A stretch of 64,000 bases of DNA from Levilactobacillus cerevisiae (GCF_003946245.1 NZ_RHNN01000018.1:1-64000); one strand, 5' to 3'; positions 43,792-52,524 are shown, counted from the stretch's first letter. The notes: a model not told the origin generated them from the letters alone. Program-made: numbers and translations.

Positions 43792-44277
43792 TCAATCTCT
43801 CCCCGAAAGTTGCATTCTGTGTTGCCACCAACGATACCCCCACAACCCCATGTTCATGAGGAAAATACCCGTAACCAGGCCAATCAGTCCCACGCGGATG
43901 TGCGCGACTTGCGTCAGCCCCAAGAACTGTTGAAATTGACGGGAAAGAAGGCCCAGAGTTGCGGCGATGAGTACCGTCAGTTTGGACCAGGTCAGATTGT
44001 GCCGCTGATAATCCCCGTTTTGCTCATTATACAGATACAGCCAATGCCGGACTTGAGACCAATCGAAATCTGCTGGATCCGCGCGGGGACGCCAGAGGCT
44101 GAGAACCCCCATGGCCCCGATGCTACCTATCATAGCGTAGAAAACGACGTTCCGTCCCCACTGGAAATACCAGCTCGTAAAGTCCGTGTTGTCGCTAGTG
44201 ACGATATTTATAAAAATCAACAACATAATAACATCGAAAAACTGTTGTAATAAATAGCTGCGCACGTGTTCGGTCAT
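43792..44277 (-). CDS. Four-helix membrane protein of an unnamed paralogous family (copy 3)
   Basis: The 161-residue protein has the same two-hairpin topology and loop WLYLYNEQNGDYQRHNLTWSK. It has more polar residues in the first extracytoplasmic loop than the other copies. It is preceded by GGGGAGAAAAAA and followed immediately by copy 2. Sequence divergence between copies is large outside the loop, so they are old duplicates. The function is unknown. Confidence 0.75.
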   Translation of the reverse strand: MTEHVRSYLLQQFFDVIMLLIFINIVTSDNTDFTSWYFQWGRNVVFYAMIGSIGAMGVLSLWRPRADPADFDWSQVRHWLYLYNEQNGDYQRHNLTWSKLTVLIAATLGLLSRQFQQFLGLTQVAHIRVGLIGLVTGIFLMNMGLWGYRWWQHRMQLSGRD

Positions 44278-44609
44278 TTTTTTCTCCCCATAGAAAACCT
44301 ACCTGACAACCGCTTGAATGCCGGGTTAACCCTGAGCATTTGTCCCACGTGGCCATCACCCCCTGACGACCACGTTGCGTTAACCCCAACCATAAGTTTG
44401 CTGATATTGTTGTGACGTGAAACACGAATGTTAACTGAGTTCCCGGCACTGATACGCGTAACCTTGACTCAGTCAAATCCGCGTATCCGTTAAGTACGTC
44501 TCCCACAATACACTATCTGGAGTCATTTGAAAAGGGAAAATACCCACTCCCCAAAACTATTTATATTAACCGGTAGTTTCCCGGCTCGGCAGGTCAATCG
44601 AATGCCGAA

Positions 44610-44651
44610 AAAGGACTGCCACAGATTACATATGGTAAGGCAGTCCTTTCA
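44610..44651. terminator. Terminator-like hairpin in the 44.3-45.1 kb intergenic region
   Basis: AAAGGACTGCC pairs with GGCAGTCCTTT around a loop of about 19 nt. On the minus strand it lies after the 52-residue reading frame. The rest of 44278-44825 shows no gene I can support. Confidence 0.6.
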
Positions 44652-44660
44652 TTTCCCCCA

Positions 44661-44676
44661 ATATAACCCGGGTTAA
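44661..44676. repeat. Palindromic motif, copy 1 of 2
   Basis: ATATAACCCGGGTTAA contains a perfect palindrome TTAACCCGGGTTAA-type core (TAACCCGGGTTA). The identical 16-mer recurs at 45105-45120, in both cases just after a terminator-like hairpin. Confidence 0.55.
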
Positions 44677-44825
44677 TTCTGACCTAATTCACTAGATTCG
44701 AGCACCTAATGGCAACCTGACTAACGGCCACAAGCGACCAACATCTACGACGGCTTAAATCAGTCGAACTACCTCAAGTGTGTTTCAGGTAAGCAGTCGT
44801 TGTCCACCTGAAACGTAGACCCCGG

Positions 44826-44984
44826 TCAGTCCTTACCAAAAAAACGGGATTTAACCAAGCCAGCAATCACTAAAACAATCGTCACAAATAACGTGGTCTT
44901 GAAGTCTGTCACCAGCCTAAATAGCCAGAACAAAATTAGCCCAGCCACTAAGCACAAACACAAAGTTTCAATAGTTTTTCTCAT
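44826..44984 (-). CDS. Possible small two-helix membrane protein (52 residues)
   Basis: An ATG at 44984 opens a frame coding 52 residues with two hydrophobic stretches (about 8-24 and 30-44) and a basic end VKSRFFGKD. The ribosome site (TTGGGTG) is weak and a TAAAAT box lies about 15 nt upstream. It is flanked by two terminator-like hairpins and two copies of a palindromic motif. It could be real, but composition alone supports it. Confidence 0.35.
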   Translation of the reverse strand: MRKTIETLCLCLVAGLILFWLFRLVTDFKTTLFVTIVLVIAGLVKSRFFGKD

Positions 44985-45049
44985 ACACCCAATTTTACAC
45001 TAAAATACCATCAGTCGCATCAGCAATCGCAAGCAAGCGATTCTCGCCA

Positions 45050-45093
45050 AAAAAGACTGATCAGCCACCAAAAGTCGGTCGCTGATCAGTCTT
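45050..45093 (-). terminator. Terminator of the menA-like gene
   Basis: AAGACTGATCAG pairs with CTGATCAGTCTT and is followed on the minus strand by T6. It lies 43 nt past the gene stop. Confidence 0.85.
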
Positions 45094-45104
45094 CTTATTT
45101 GAAA

Positions 45105-45120
45105 ATATAACCCGGGTTAA
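45105..45120. repeat. Palindromic motif, copy 2 of 2
   Basis: Identical to 44661-44676 (ATATAACCCGGGTTAA), here between the menA-like stop codon and its terminator. Confidence 0.55.
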
Positions 45121-45135
45121 CTGCCGACTACGCGG

Positions 45136-46050
45136 TTATAGCCATGTACCTAACGCGAACAAGACCGGATACGCCACGAAGAACAGCGACGCGCTTTTGA
45201 CCATGGCCATGAACGTCCGACGTTTATCCTGAATCGCAAAGAAGGGGCGCATGCCCCGCCACATCAGCGGCAGTAACAAGACTGCCAAGGCCGTCCAGAC
45301 GGGGGCTAGCCCTAATGCCACGTTGACCAACGGCCAGAGGCTCCCCACCACTACGACGACCTGAATCAACCGGACGGAACCCGCTTGGCCCAAGTAATAT
45401 GCCAGTGTGTAGCGATGATTGGCAATGTCCTCGTCCCGGTCGGCCGTGTCATTTGCCATCTGTAGCGTGAAGAAAATCAGCGTTAACGGCAGGCACAACA
45501 GGAAGGTCACCCCGACGATGGTCCAGGTGAGCGGTCGCTGATCATAAATGGAAACGTAGACGCAGGTCAGCTGAATCAGAAAGGCAATCGCTAAAGCAAC
45601 AATCACCGCTGAAAATGGCGTCGCGTTAATCGGCCGTGGTCCAGCCGTGTAAAAGATGCCAATCAGATAACCGACGGCGCCAAAGACCGCCACCGGCCAG
45701 CCCGTACGCAAGACCAGGATGAGCCCAGGCACAGCGGCCAAGGCGTACAAGCCCCAGGCAAGCCGGGCCACGCCATTTTCTGGTAAGGCTAACCGACCAA
45801 CTGGATTGGTCTTCTGCGCGTAATCCTCACGGTCATGGGCGTGCTGATAATCGTAATAATTGTCGGCCACGTTGACCGCTAAATCAAAGATGAAGACGAC
45901 CAACAAACACAACCCGACGTTCACCCAGTTCACCGTACCCGCATAGTACTGGGCAATCGCTGCCCCCAAGATGAACCACATGACGTTGAGCGGCGCCGTA
46001 TAAATTTCTGTTAACTCGTAGAACACTGGCCACGTTAACCACCGTGCCAT
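45136..46050 (-). CDS. menA: UbiA-family prenyltransferase (MenA-like)
   Basis: The 304-residue membrane enzyme has about 8-9 helices and transfers a polyprenyl chain to an aromatic acceptor, most likely 1,4-dihydroxy-2-naphthoate in menaquinone synthesis. The two aspartate-rich motifs are NVADNYYDYQHAHD (about 62) and NDTADRDEDIANHR (about 200). No other men gene is in the window; many lactobacilli keep only part of the pathway. The start is the ATG at 46050, 8 nt after AGGGGAG. Confidence 0.82.
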   Translation of the reverse strand: MARWLTWPVFYELTEIYTAPLNVMWFILGAAIAQYYAGTVNWVNVGLCLLVVFIFDLAVNVADNYYDYQHAHDREDYAQKTNPVGRLALPENGVARLAWGLYALAAVPGLILVLRTGWPVAVFGAVGYLIGIFYTAGPRPINATPFSAVIVALAIAFLIQLTCVYVSIYDQRPLTWTIVGVTFLLCLPLTLIFFTLQMANDTADRDEDIANHRYTLAYYLGQAGSVRLIQVVVVVGSLWPLVNVALGLAPVWTALAVLLLPLMWRGMRPFFAIQDKRRTFMAMVKSASLFFVAYPVLFALGTWL

Positions 46051-46178
46051 TTTCATCACTCCCCTAGATGTTTGACTCTGTTTCTAGTGTACCAAACTTG
46101 GTGGGAAATGTCGGGGTTTAGGGTCATGAGTTACTTCCATAAATTCGCAAATGTTCATACAAAAACCAGGTCGCAAAA

Positions 46179-46224
46179 ACCAGGTGCCAAAAATCCTCGG
46201 ATTTCTCGCACCTGGTCTTTATTT
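46179..46224 (-). terminator. Terminator of the PucR-linked dehydrogenase transcript
   Basis: ACCAGGTGC pairs with GCACCTGGT, with AAATCC/GGATTT inside; on the minus strand T5 follows. It lies 55 nt after the dehydrogenase stop. Confidence 0.8.
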
Positions 46225-46278
46225 TAGAGGCCTATGTAAAGCTAATCCGGTCTCATTTTAATTCATCTTCCGCCACAA

Positions 46279-47268
46279 CTATTGAGTCACCAATTTGAAA
46301 ACATCCTCTTTGTTTCCGGTCAGGTAATTCACGATGTTTTCCGTTGATATCCGTTGAAGGCCCGCCATGGAATCCTGACTGTAAAAGGCCACATGAGGCG
46401 TAACAATGACGTTATCTCTCCCCACCAGTGGGTGATGAGCCAGATCCGGATGCTCGTCTTCCAAGACATCCATGGCTGCACCTTTCAGCTGACCCTGATC
46501 CAGCGCCGCAATCAAATCTGCCTCTCGCAATTCAGCCCCTCTACCCATGTTGATAAAGTAGGGATGCTTCCTCATCTGAGAAAATTTAGCCGTATCAAAG
46601 TAGCGATGATTGGTTTCATTCAGATTCATATGGTTCGTGACGACATCGGCTTCCATGAACAAAGTTTCCGGATCAATCAGCCGAACAAAATCGCTAACTA
46701 ACGCATAGTGCTCGTTGGTAATAAAGGGATCGGTCGCTAATACCCGCATTCCTAATGCGTGGGCTCGGGTAGCAACAGCCCGACCAATTTTACCCAAGCC
46801 GACAATTCCCAAGGTCATATTTTCAATTCGCAAATTCGGCAAACACAGGTCATAACGCCACTCATGATTGCGCTCAACATTGTTTGCATACGCCTTCAAA
46901 TTGCGGACCAGCGCATGCATGACGCCAATGGTAAATTCGGCTACGTCTTGCGTACAATATTCCCCTACTGGGCACACACCAACGCCATACTCCTGGGCAA
47001 CTTTTAGGTCAACGTTATCGTAGCCCGTAGCGTTAATGGACACGACCTTGAGCTGTGGCGCGTGCTCAAACACTTCGCGGTCAAGCTTAACAAAGGCCGT
47101 GAGAATAGCATCCACATCCGCAACCAGTTTTAAAAATTCAGCTCGCCGGTCATCTTGATACTCGTACACCATGATTTCACAGTCATCTAGCCCTGCACTC
47201 AAAACTTGGCGTTCAATATCGTGTTGTGGCATCATCGATTCCTTGTAATCGGTAATTAATATTTTCAT
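46279..47268 (-). CDS. D-2-hydroxyacid dehydrogenase (NAD-dependent)
   Basis: The 329-residue protein belongs to the D-lactate dehydrogenase/phosphoglycerate dehydrogenase family. The nucleotide-binding motif is TLGIVGLGKIGRAVA (about 150). The catalytic Arg, Glu and His lie in INMGRGAELR, AMDVLEDEHPD and VTPHVAFYS. It reduces a 2-keto acid or oxidises a D-2-hydroxy acid. As the last gene of a cluster with a deiminase-like hydrolase and a carbamoyltransferase, it may act on their carbon product rather than on pyruvate. The substrate is unknown. Confidence 0.88.
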   Translation of the reverse strand: MKILITDYKESMMPQHDIERQVLSAGLDDCEIMVYEYQDDRRAEFLKLVADVDAILTAFVKLDREVFEHAPQLKVVSINATGYDNVDLKVAQEYGVGVCPVGEYCTQDVAEFTIGVMHALVRNLKAYANNVERNHEWRYDLCLPNLRIENMTLGIVGLGKIGRAVATRAHALGMRVLATDPFITNEHYALVSDFVRLIDPETLFMEADVVTNHMNLNETNHRYFDTAKFSQMRKHPYFINMGRGAELREADLIAALDQGQLKGAAMDVLEDEHPDLAHHPLVGRDNVIVTPHVAFYSQDSMAGLQRISTENIVNYLTGNKEDVFKLVTQ

Positions 47269-47312
47269 AGTCGTCCCCCTGACATCCCGACATCAATTAG
47301 TTCAGCTTCATA

Positions 47313-48170
47313 TTATGGCCGAGACAGTGGGAAAGTCATGCAGTGAGGACCGCCACCAGCTTTGAGAATTTGTTCCAGCGGTAACTCAATAACATTGACA
47401 CCAGCAGCTCGTAAATCACGGTTAACCGATTGATTGTTCTTAATTCCCAAGACCGTGTTGTGGCCAATGGCTTCAACGTTGCACCCATGTTTAAAGACCA
47501 GCTCACTTGGGACATGAATGATGTTGAAGTTACGCCGCTTGAGCATTTCCAAGAAATTGTGGGGCAGTTCATCGGTTGCAGCTAAACAAACGTGCGGTGC
47601 CACAATATTAAAAATCATATCTAAATGCAGGTTAGCTGGGGCCGCTGGTACGCCGACAACTGTGTAACCAAACTTAGCTAACTGATCACGCAGGTTATCT
47701 ACGCCCGCTTGGTCCGTCCGGTCAACTTGGCCAAAGGCAATCGTATGTTCATCGATCATCCAAATGTCTCCACCCTCGAAAGTTCCGGCATTACACCGCG
47801 CAATAACAGGAATACCCAGTTCTGCGAGTTTCTTTTCATAGGCTTCACTTTCTGCCTGACGGACTGGATGCCGGAAGCGGCCCATAATCGCACCTTCCTT
47901 AACCATTCCCCCAAAGTCACGGGCAAACGTTTCAATCTCTAGGTCTGGCGTAGGTTCCATCTCAACAACTTCAATGCCGTTGTCCTTGTAGGCCTGAATC
48001 AAAGTTTCCCATTCCTCGACCATCTTTTTATTTTCTTCGGACTCACCTTTATCCATCCAGTTCTTGGTGATTTCGTTAATTGCATTAAATTTATAATACT
48101 GTGGTGAGCAAACTAACACTTTCTTCAAATCATTGGTCGCGTTAGAAACAAATACTTGTTCATTACTCAT
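47313..48170 (-). CDS. Arginine-deiminase-like guanidino-group hydrolase of unknown substrate
   Basis: The 285-residue protein has the pentein (guanidino-modifying) fold. Catalytic positions are conserved: Arg-Asp in TFARDFGG, Glu and Asp in FEGGDIW, His and Asp in LHLDMIF, and the nucleophile Cys in GGPHCMTFP near the C-terminus. It is much shorter than arginine deiminase (about 410), closer to DDAH or citrulline hydrolase size. In arginine deiminase the segment before Cys is GRGRGGGHC; here it is LKAGGGPHC, without the carboxylate-binding arginine. The start at 48170 follows GGAGG. It lies 45 nt before the dehydrogenase gene and just after a YfcC carrier gene. Confidence 0.82.
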   Translation of the reverse strand: MSNEQVFVSNATNDLKKVLVCSPQYYKFNAINEITKNWMDKGESEENKKMVEEWETLIQAYKDNGIEVVEMEPTPDLEIETFARDFGGMVKEGAIMGRFRHPVRQAESEAYEKKLAELGIPVIARCNAGTFEGGDIWMIDEHTIAFGQVDRTDQAGVDNLRDQLAKFGYTVVGVPAAPANLHLDMIFNIVAPHVCLAATDELPHNFLEMLKRRNFNIIHVPSELVFKHGCNVEAIGHNTVLGIKNNQSVNRDLRAAGVNVIELPLEQILKAGGGPHCMTFPLSRP

Positions 48171-48188
48171 TATTATTTCCTCCAATAT

Positions 48189-49706
48189 CTATTGAACTTT
48201 AACCAGCACCGCAGCAATCAGGATCAGGCATGAAACCACGAAGTAGGCACAAACGGGCTTCCAGGTTACCTTGATCCAGGTACCATAATTAACGTGAGCC
48301 GCCTGAATACAAGTCATTACAATAATTGATGTTGGCATGATTGTTTTGACAATTCCCAAAGATAAATTGTAAATGATGACCATGACAGCTTTTGATACCC
48401 CAGCAAAGGTCGCCAGTGGCGCCATGATTGACATAGTCGCTGCCGCTAAACCGGTGGAGCTAGGAATGAAGCTAGCCAACAGGATATAAACAACTAGACA
48501 CACAATAACAAAGACAATTGGCGACAGACTACCCAAAGTTGTTTCACAGGCATGTAACACCGTTGCTGTGATATTTCCGTTAGTCATGAGGACTTGAATC
48601 CCCCGAGCTAATGGGATGATAAAGGCTGTCGAAACTAAACCAGCCGCCCCCTTGATGATCGTATTGATGATATCATCAGTCGAGTAGTGCATAATCTTGC
48701 CGGCAATAAAGGTCATGACCAGCAACAAGCCATTGATTTCATTGAAGTACCAATTACCAAATGGCACGACATCGCTACCGATTACGGAAGAGATGATTGG
48801 TGCATGATTAATGAAATGGGCAAGGTCATCGAAGAGCGTCCAGTGGGCATTCAACGACGTCCATGGTACCAACGATACAATCATAATGACGAAGGTCCAG
48901 ATAAAGACATGGAAGACCTTACGTTGCTGCTTCGTTAGAGAAACCTCTTGCCCAGTACCAGCGAATTCCTTAAGATCCGCTTGTCGGCGTGCAAACTGAG
49001 GTGACTTTTCCGGATGCGCTTGAATTTTTTTAGCATACAAGCAGATAATCGTTGAGACTAATGCCAATAAGACCACGAACATGCCTACCCGGAATACCAG
49101 ACCGGCTCCAGGGCTTATGCCCGCAATTCCAGAAGCAATCCCCGTTGAAAACGGATTGACAATTGAGGCCGCACAACCTGCCTGAGTACCCAAAATGACA
49201 ATCATTAAAGCAACAATGGTATCCAACCCCAGTGAGAGAATAATGGGTAGGAACATTAAGAGATAGACGAAACCCTCTTCATATGATCCTTGAACCGTCC
49301 CAAAGATACCCATGATAACGGTGAGCACCGCAATCAACACATATTGATTCTTCTGATATTTCTCAGCGACTCCACGCAGCGCAATGTTAACCGCGCCAGT
49401 CTTGTCCATCATCTCTAAGAAACTCCCGAACATCAAAACGTTCAATGAGATTGTGATGGCGCCCGTAACCTTAGCGTTCCCCACCATCCCAATAATTGGG
49501 GCTTCAATAATGTCCCAGAGACCTTGATGATTGGCCTTTACCGTATGATACGTATTGGCAATTGCATTACCAGCTTGATTCGTTCGGTAGGCCCCGCCAG
49601 GAATAATCCAAGTTAACAGCGCCACCATAACCAAAACCATAAAGATAATCACATAGGTATTGGGTGTTTTAAGTTTCCGCTTCTTTTTCTTTTTTTCCAT
49701 CTCCAT
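48189..49706 (-). CDS. YfcC/ArcD-type carrier (copy 1)
   Basis: The 505-residue membrane protein has about 12 helices, a lysine-rich cytosolic N-terminus and the family signature WIIPGGAYRTNQAG (about 38). The family (DcuC/YfcC superfamily) includes arginine/ornithine and other amino-acid exchangers. It sits between the carbamoyltransferase and deiminase-like genes, so it should import their substrate or exchange substrate for product. The start at 49706 leaves a normal gap to AGGAG; ATGs at 49712 and 49700 are alternatives. A paralogue is encoded at 52525-54039. Confidence 0.85.
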   Translation of the reverse strand: MEMEKKKKKRKLKTPNTYVIIFMVLVMVALLTWIIPGGAYRTNQAGNAIANTYHTVKANHQGLWDIIEAPIIGMVGNAKVTGAITISLNVLMFGSFLEMMDKTGAVNIALRGVAEKYQKNQYVLIAVLTVIMGIFGTVQGSYEEGFVYLLMFLPIILSLGLDTIVALMIVILGTQAGCAASIVNPFSTGIASGIAGISPGAGLVFRVGMFVVLLALVSTIICLYAKKIQAHPEKSPQFARRQADLKEFAGTGQEVSLTKQQRKVFHVFIWTFVIMIVSLVPWTSLNAHWTLFDDLAHFINHAPIISSVIGSDVVPFGNWYFNEINGLLLVMTFIAGKIMHYSTDDIINTIIKGAAGLVSTAFIIPLARGIQVLMTNGNITATVLHACETTLGSLSPIVFVIVCLVVYILLASFIPSSTGLAAATMSIMAPLATFAGVSKAVMVIIYNLSLGIVKTIMPTSIIVMTCIQAAHVNYGTWIKVTWKPVCAYFVVSCLILIAAVLVKVQ

Positions 49707-49738
49707 TGCCATGCTCCTATCTCTTGTGGTTAGGGTTA

Positions 49739-50677
49739 TTAGTTGGCATATGCCGCAATAATCCCTTTAATGGAGTGCATCCGATTCTCTGCTTCATCAA
49801 AAATCACTGATTGTGGGCTCTCAAGGACTTCATCAGTCACTTCTTCTCCACGGTGAGCTGGTAAGCAGTGCATATAAATCGCTGTTGATTTCGCCATCTT
49901 CATGGCATCTGCGGTCACCTGGTAAGGTTCAAACGCCTTCTTCAGCTTCGTAATTTCCTCATCAGTTTGACCCATACTGTATTCGGCATTACCGTAAACA
50001 ATATCGGCATCCTTCATGGCTTGCTCAAAGTCTTGGGTAATTTCAATATGTGCTCCCGTAACTTTTGCCCGCTTCTGAGCTTCATCAACCAGCATTTGAT
50101 TTGGTTCGATCCCAGCCGGGCAAACAATAGACATGTCCATCCCCAACGTAGCCGCAAAGATCATGGTCGTATAACAAACGTTGTATAGGTTACCCATGTA
50201 GGTTAACTTCAACCCTTCATACTTACCAAATTTTTCCTTGATGGTCATCATGTCCGCAATTCCCTGAGTAGGGTGAGCAATATCAGTCAAGCCATTGATA
50301 ACTGGCGCCTTCATCCACTTTGAGCATTCCTCAACAATTTCATGACCAAAGGTTCTAATGAATAAGCCATCATACATCCGATCCAGAACTCGGCAGGTAT
50401 CCTTCAAAGGTTCTCCCCGACTCATCTGAAGTTCGTCAGGCCGTAAGTATGTAACCGTGATACCTAAGTCGGCTGCTGCCCGTTGGAAAGCATTCCGTGT
50501 CCGGGTACTATTCTTTTCAAATAAAGCAGCCCAAACTTGTCCTTTAAAATAATCATGGGGTTCACGCGCAATAAATTTTTTCTTAAAGTCCAACGATAAG
50601 TCGGTTAGAAACTCAATCTCCTCGCGATTAAGATCTTTGAAAGCCAGAAAGTCTTTTCCTTTAAACTGATTTCTCAT
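49739..50677 (-). CDS. Carbamoyltransferase of the OTC family with altered acceptor site
   Basis: The 312-residue protein keeps the carbamoyl-phosphate site: STRTR (about 57), HPTQ (about 135) and [15 protein letters not shown] (about 270). The acceptor side differs from ornithine transcarbamylase. GDARNNMGN is replaced by GNLYNVCYT, and TDVWVSMG by GNAEYSMG, so the Asn and Asp that hold the ornithine alpha-amino-acid group become Val and Asn. It also lacks the TDVWYGLYE signature of the putrescine enzyme at 13198. It is the first minus-strand gene of the PucR cluster, followed by a carrier and a deiminase-like gene. It probably phosphorolyses a carbamoylated compound other than citrulline. 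Confidence 0.85.
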   Translation of the reverse strand: MRNQFKGKDFLAFKDLNREEIEFLTDLSLDFKKKFIAREPHDYFKGQVWAALFEKNSTRTRNAFQRAAADLGITVTYLRPDELQMSRGEPLKDTCRVLDRMYDGLFIRTFGHEIVEECSKWMKAPVINGLTDIAHPTQGIADMMTIKEKFGKYEGLKLTYMGNLYNVCYTTMIFAATLGMDMSIVCPAGIEPNQMLVDEAQKRAKVTGAHIEITQDFEQAMKDADIVYGNAEYSMGQTDEEITKLKKAFEPYQVTADAMKMAKSTAIYMHCLPAHRGEEVTDEVLESPQSVIFDEAENRMHSIKGIIAAYAN

Positions 50678-50729
50678 TCTTCTTCACGTCCTTTATCAAC
50701 TTATTAATCATCTTCACGGGACTATCATA

Positions 50730-50750
50730 CCGAGAAATCGTAAATCTCGG
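50730..50750. promoter_or_regulatory. Inverted repeat, candidate PucR operator
   Basis: CCGAGA and TCTCGG are separated by 9 nt in the divergent region between the carbamoyltransferase and pucR genes. The central position suits a regulator of both directions. Confidence 0.45.
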
Positions 50751-50768
50751 AACTAGACTTTTATCTAT

Positions 50769-50786
50769 ATTGGAAACGCTTTCTAT
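50769..50786 (+). promoter_or_regulatory. cre-like site upstream of pucR
   Basis: ATTGGAAACGCTTTCTAT matches the CcpA cre consensus at all but one position. It lies between the divergent genes, so the cluster is likely under catabolite control. Confidence 0.55.
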
Positions 50787-50832
50787 GGACTATGTTACAA
50801 TTTACTTAAACCATTTAACGAGGTGCTACTCT

Positions 50833-52452
50833 ATGAATGACGCAATTACCGTCACTGACCTGCTTGGCCATTCCGTGTTTCAAAATTCTGATACATTTTC
50901 GGATAGCGCTGGCCTAAGCCATGAAGTTGGTACGTGTACCATTATGGATATCCCCAACATCATGGGCTGGCTAAATGCAAACGACGTGGTTATTATTGGT
51001 GAATATACCGACAACTGTCTAACCTCTGAATTCATCAGCAGCCTCCATCACAAGCAAATCGCCTGTCTCATTACCAAGAAAAAATACCGTCCTAACTTTA
51101 CTAAGGAAATTATTCACCAATTTTCTGAGTACCACATTCCCATTATTTTGGTCACCGATAATTACGCGTGGAGTGCCGTTATCAGGGCAGTTCAGCAGCT
51201 ACAATTCGGTCATTATCAAAAAATAATAGATGAAAAAGAGACTTTTTATCAGTCCCTGATTCGTTCATCCGTCAATCACTCTGCACATGAAAGCCTGGGC
51301 TCAACCTTTAACGTGAATACCGGGGCTTCCCTTGCTATCGTTGATCAAGATAAAAATTTAGTCGATGCGTCATTTGACGTGGATTGGGTCTCACTGCTGC
51401 CTGAGCTCAGCCTTAGCGACCTTCAGCCTAACCAATCCATCACTAAAAATGACAACCAACTGTTTGGTCATTTACTCATGACCTCGGCAAGCTTTCCGCT
51501 GGCCACCGTTTGGAGTATTCCGGTCTATTATCGCCGCCAGTTGCGGTATTACCTCTTGGTAGGCTTACAAACGCCAACGAAGTATCTACCTGAGAACCTT
51601 CTAGTTAAACTAGAGAGTGTTAAGAAGGTAATGCTCATCAAAGAAGAGCTACGCCAAGATTTTATTTACGAACGCTTTTTCAAGGTTAACGAGGCCTTTC
51701 AAGCAATCGCCAGTCATACGGCGAACAAGGAAGCTGATTTTATCACCTTGCAGTCTTTTGCTGGTATTCAGTTGCAGCAACATCTCCAGGTGATTCAAAT
51801 CTCCAGCCTGCAGCCGTCGGACTCACTTTTTGAAAACAATGTTTTAGCCATTCAGGCAAGCTTGGCAAAATTAATTCGACACTCTTTTCCCGGAATCACT
51901 ATCTACCACAATCGCTCTTGGCTAGTCCTGACAAGTGCCTCTAAGTCTGCCCTGACACAAGACTTGTCTAGCATTATGAATCAGCTCGACCAAGCCTACC
52001 CGGATATCCATTTTCGTGCAGGAGTTTCGCAACGACACGAGTTTTCACGCCTGAAGAAGACACTCACTGAGGCCAACGGAGCATTAAGTTACCTCCGTGC
52101 CAATCATCCGAATCAACAATTGCAGTTCTTTGATCAGCTGGGCATTAATCAACTCTTTATTGATAATGACTTTCATCTCAATAAGGCCTATATCACGACA
52201 ATGGTCACGACCTTCATGACGCCCCTTGTCAATTATGATCAGGAACATCACACGGAGCTTGTCAAGACACTAGGTTGTTACTTCCGCCACCAATTTTCGC
52301 ATACGCAAACCAGTACTGATCTTTTTATTCATAAGAACACTCTCCGCAACCGTCTAGCTAAAATTGAAGAACTCATTGGTCCTTCCCACGAAGACTTCTG
52401 GCTAAATTTACAAATTAGTTACCGCCTTTACCAACAAATCGAAACCGCTTAG
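50833..52452 (+). CDS. PucR-family transcriptional regulator
   Basis: The 539-residue protein has an N-terminal PucR ligand-binding domain (about 1-130, ITVTDLLGHSVFQ...VVIIGEYTDN), a middle GGDEF-like regulatory region (about 280-420), and the PucR C-terminal HTH (about 470-535, TSTDLFIHKNTLRNRLAKIEELIG). PucR relatives control purine, allantoin and amino-acid degradation. It is divergent from the carbamoyltransferase operon and convergent with a second YfcC carrier gene. The start is the ATG at 50833 behind GAGGTG; the frame extends 21 codons further upstream into the cre site without support. Confidence 0.9.
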   Translation: MNDAITVTDLLGHSVFQNSDTFSDSAGLSHEVGTCTIMDIPNIMGWLNANDVVIIGEYTDNCLTSEFISSLHHKQIACLITKKKYRPNFTKEIIHQFSEYHIPIILVTDNYAWSAVIRAVQQLQFGHYQKIIDEKETFYQSLIRSSVNHSAHESLGSTFNVNTGASLAIVDQDKNLVDASFDVDWVSLLPELSLSDLQPNQSITKNDNQLFGHLLMTSASFPLATVWSIPVYYRRQLRYYLLVGLQTPTKYLPENLLVKLESVKKVMLIKEELRQDFIYERFFKVNEAFQAIASHTANKEADFITLQSFAGIQLQQHLQVIQISSLQPSDSLFENNVLAIQASLAKLIRHSFPGITIYHNRSWLVLTSASKSALTQDLSSIMNQLDQAYPDIHFRAGVSQRHEFSRLKKTLTEANGALSYLRANHPNQQLQFFDQLGINQLFIDNDFHLNKAYITTMVTTFMTPLVNYDQEHHTELVKTLGCYFRHQFSHTQTSTDLFIHKNTLRNRLAKIEELIGPSHEDFWLNLQISYRLYQQIETA

Positions 52453-52460
52453 TAAGCCAA

Positions 52461-52508
52461 AATGGCCCTTAGACAACAACCGCATGCAGCGGCGTATCTA
52501 AGGGCCTT
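52461..52508. terminator. Bidirectional hairpin between pucR and the second carrier gene
   Basis: GGCCCTTAGA pairs with TCTAAGGGCC around about 24 nt. It separates convergent genes; T-runs are short on both sides. Confidence 0.6.
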
Positions 52509-52524
52509 ACCTATGAAATTAATT

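Noticed and set aside
44405-44424. Additional parS-like half-site (ACGTGAAACA)
   Set aside because: Only one half matches; about four mismatches to the full consensus. Similar partial matches near 29212 and 56697 were also dismissed.
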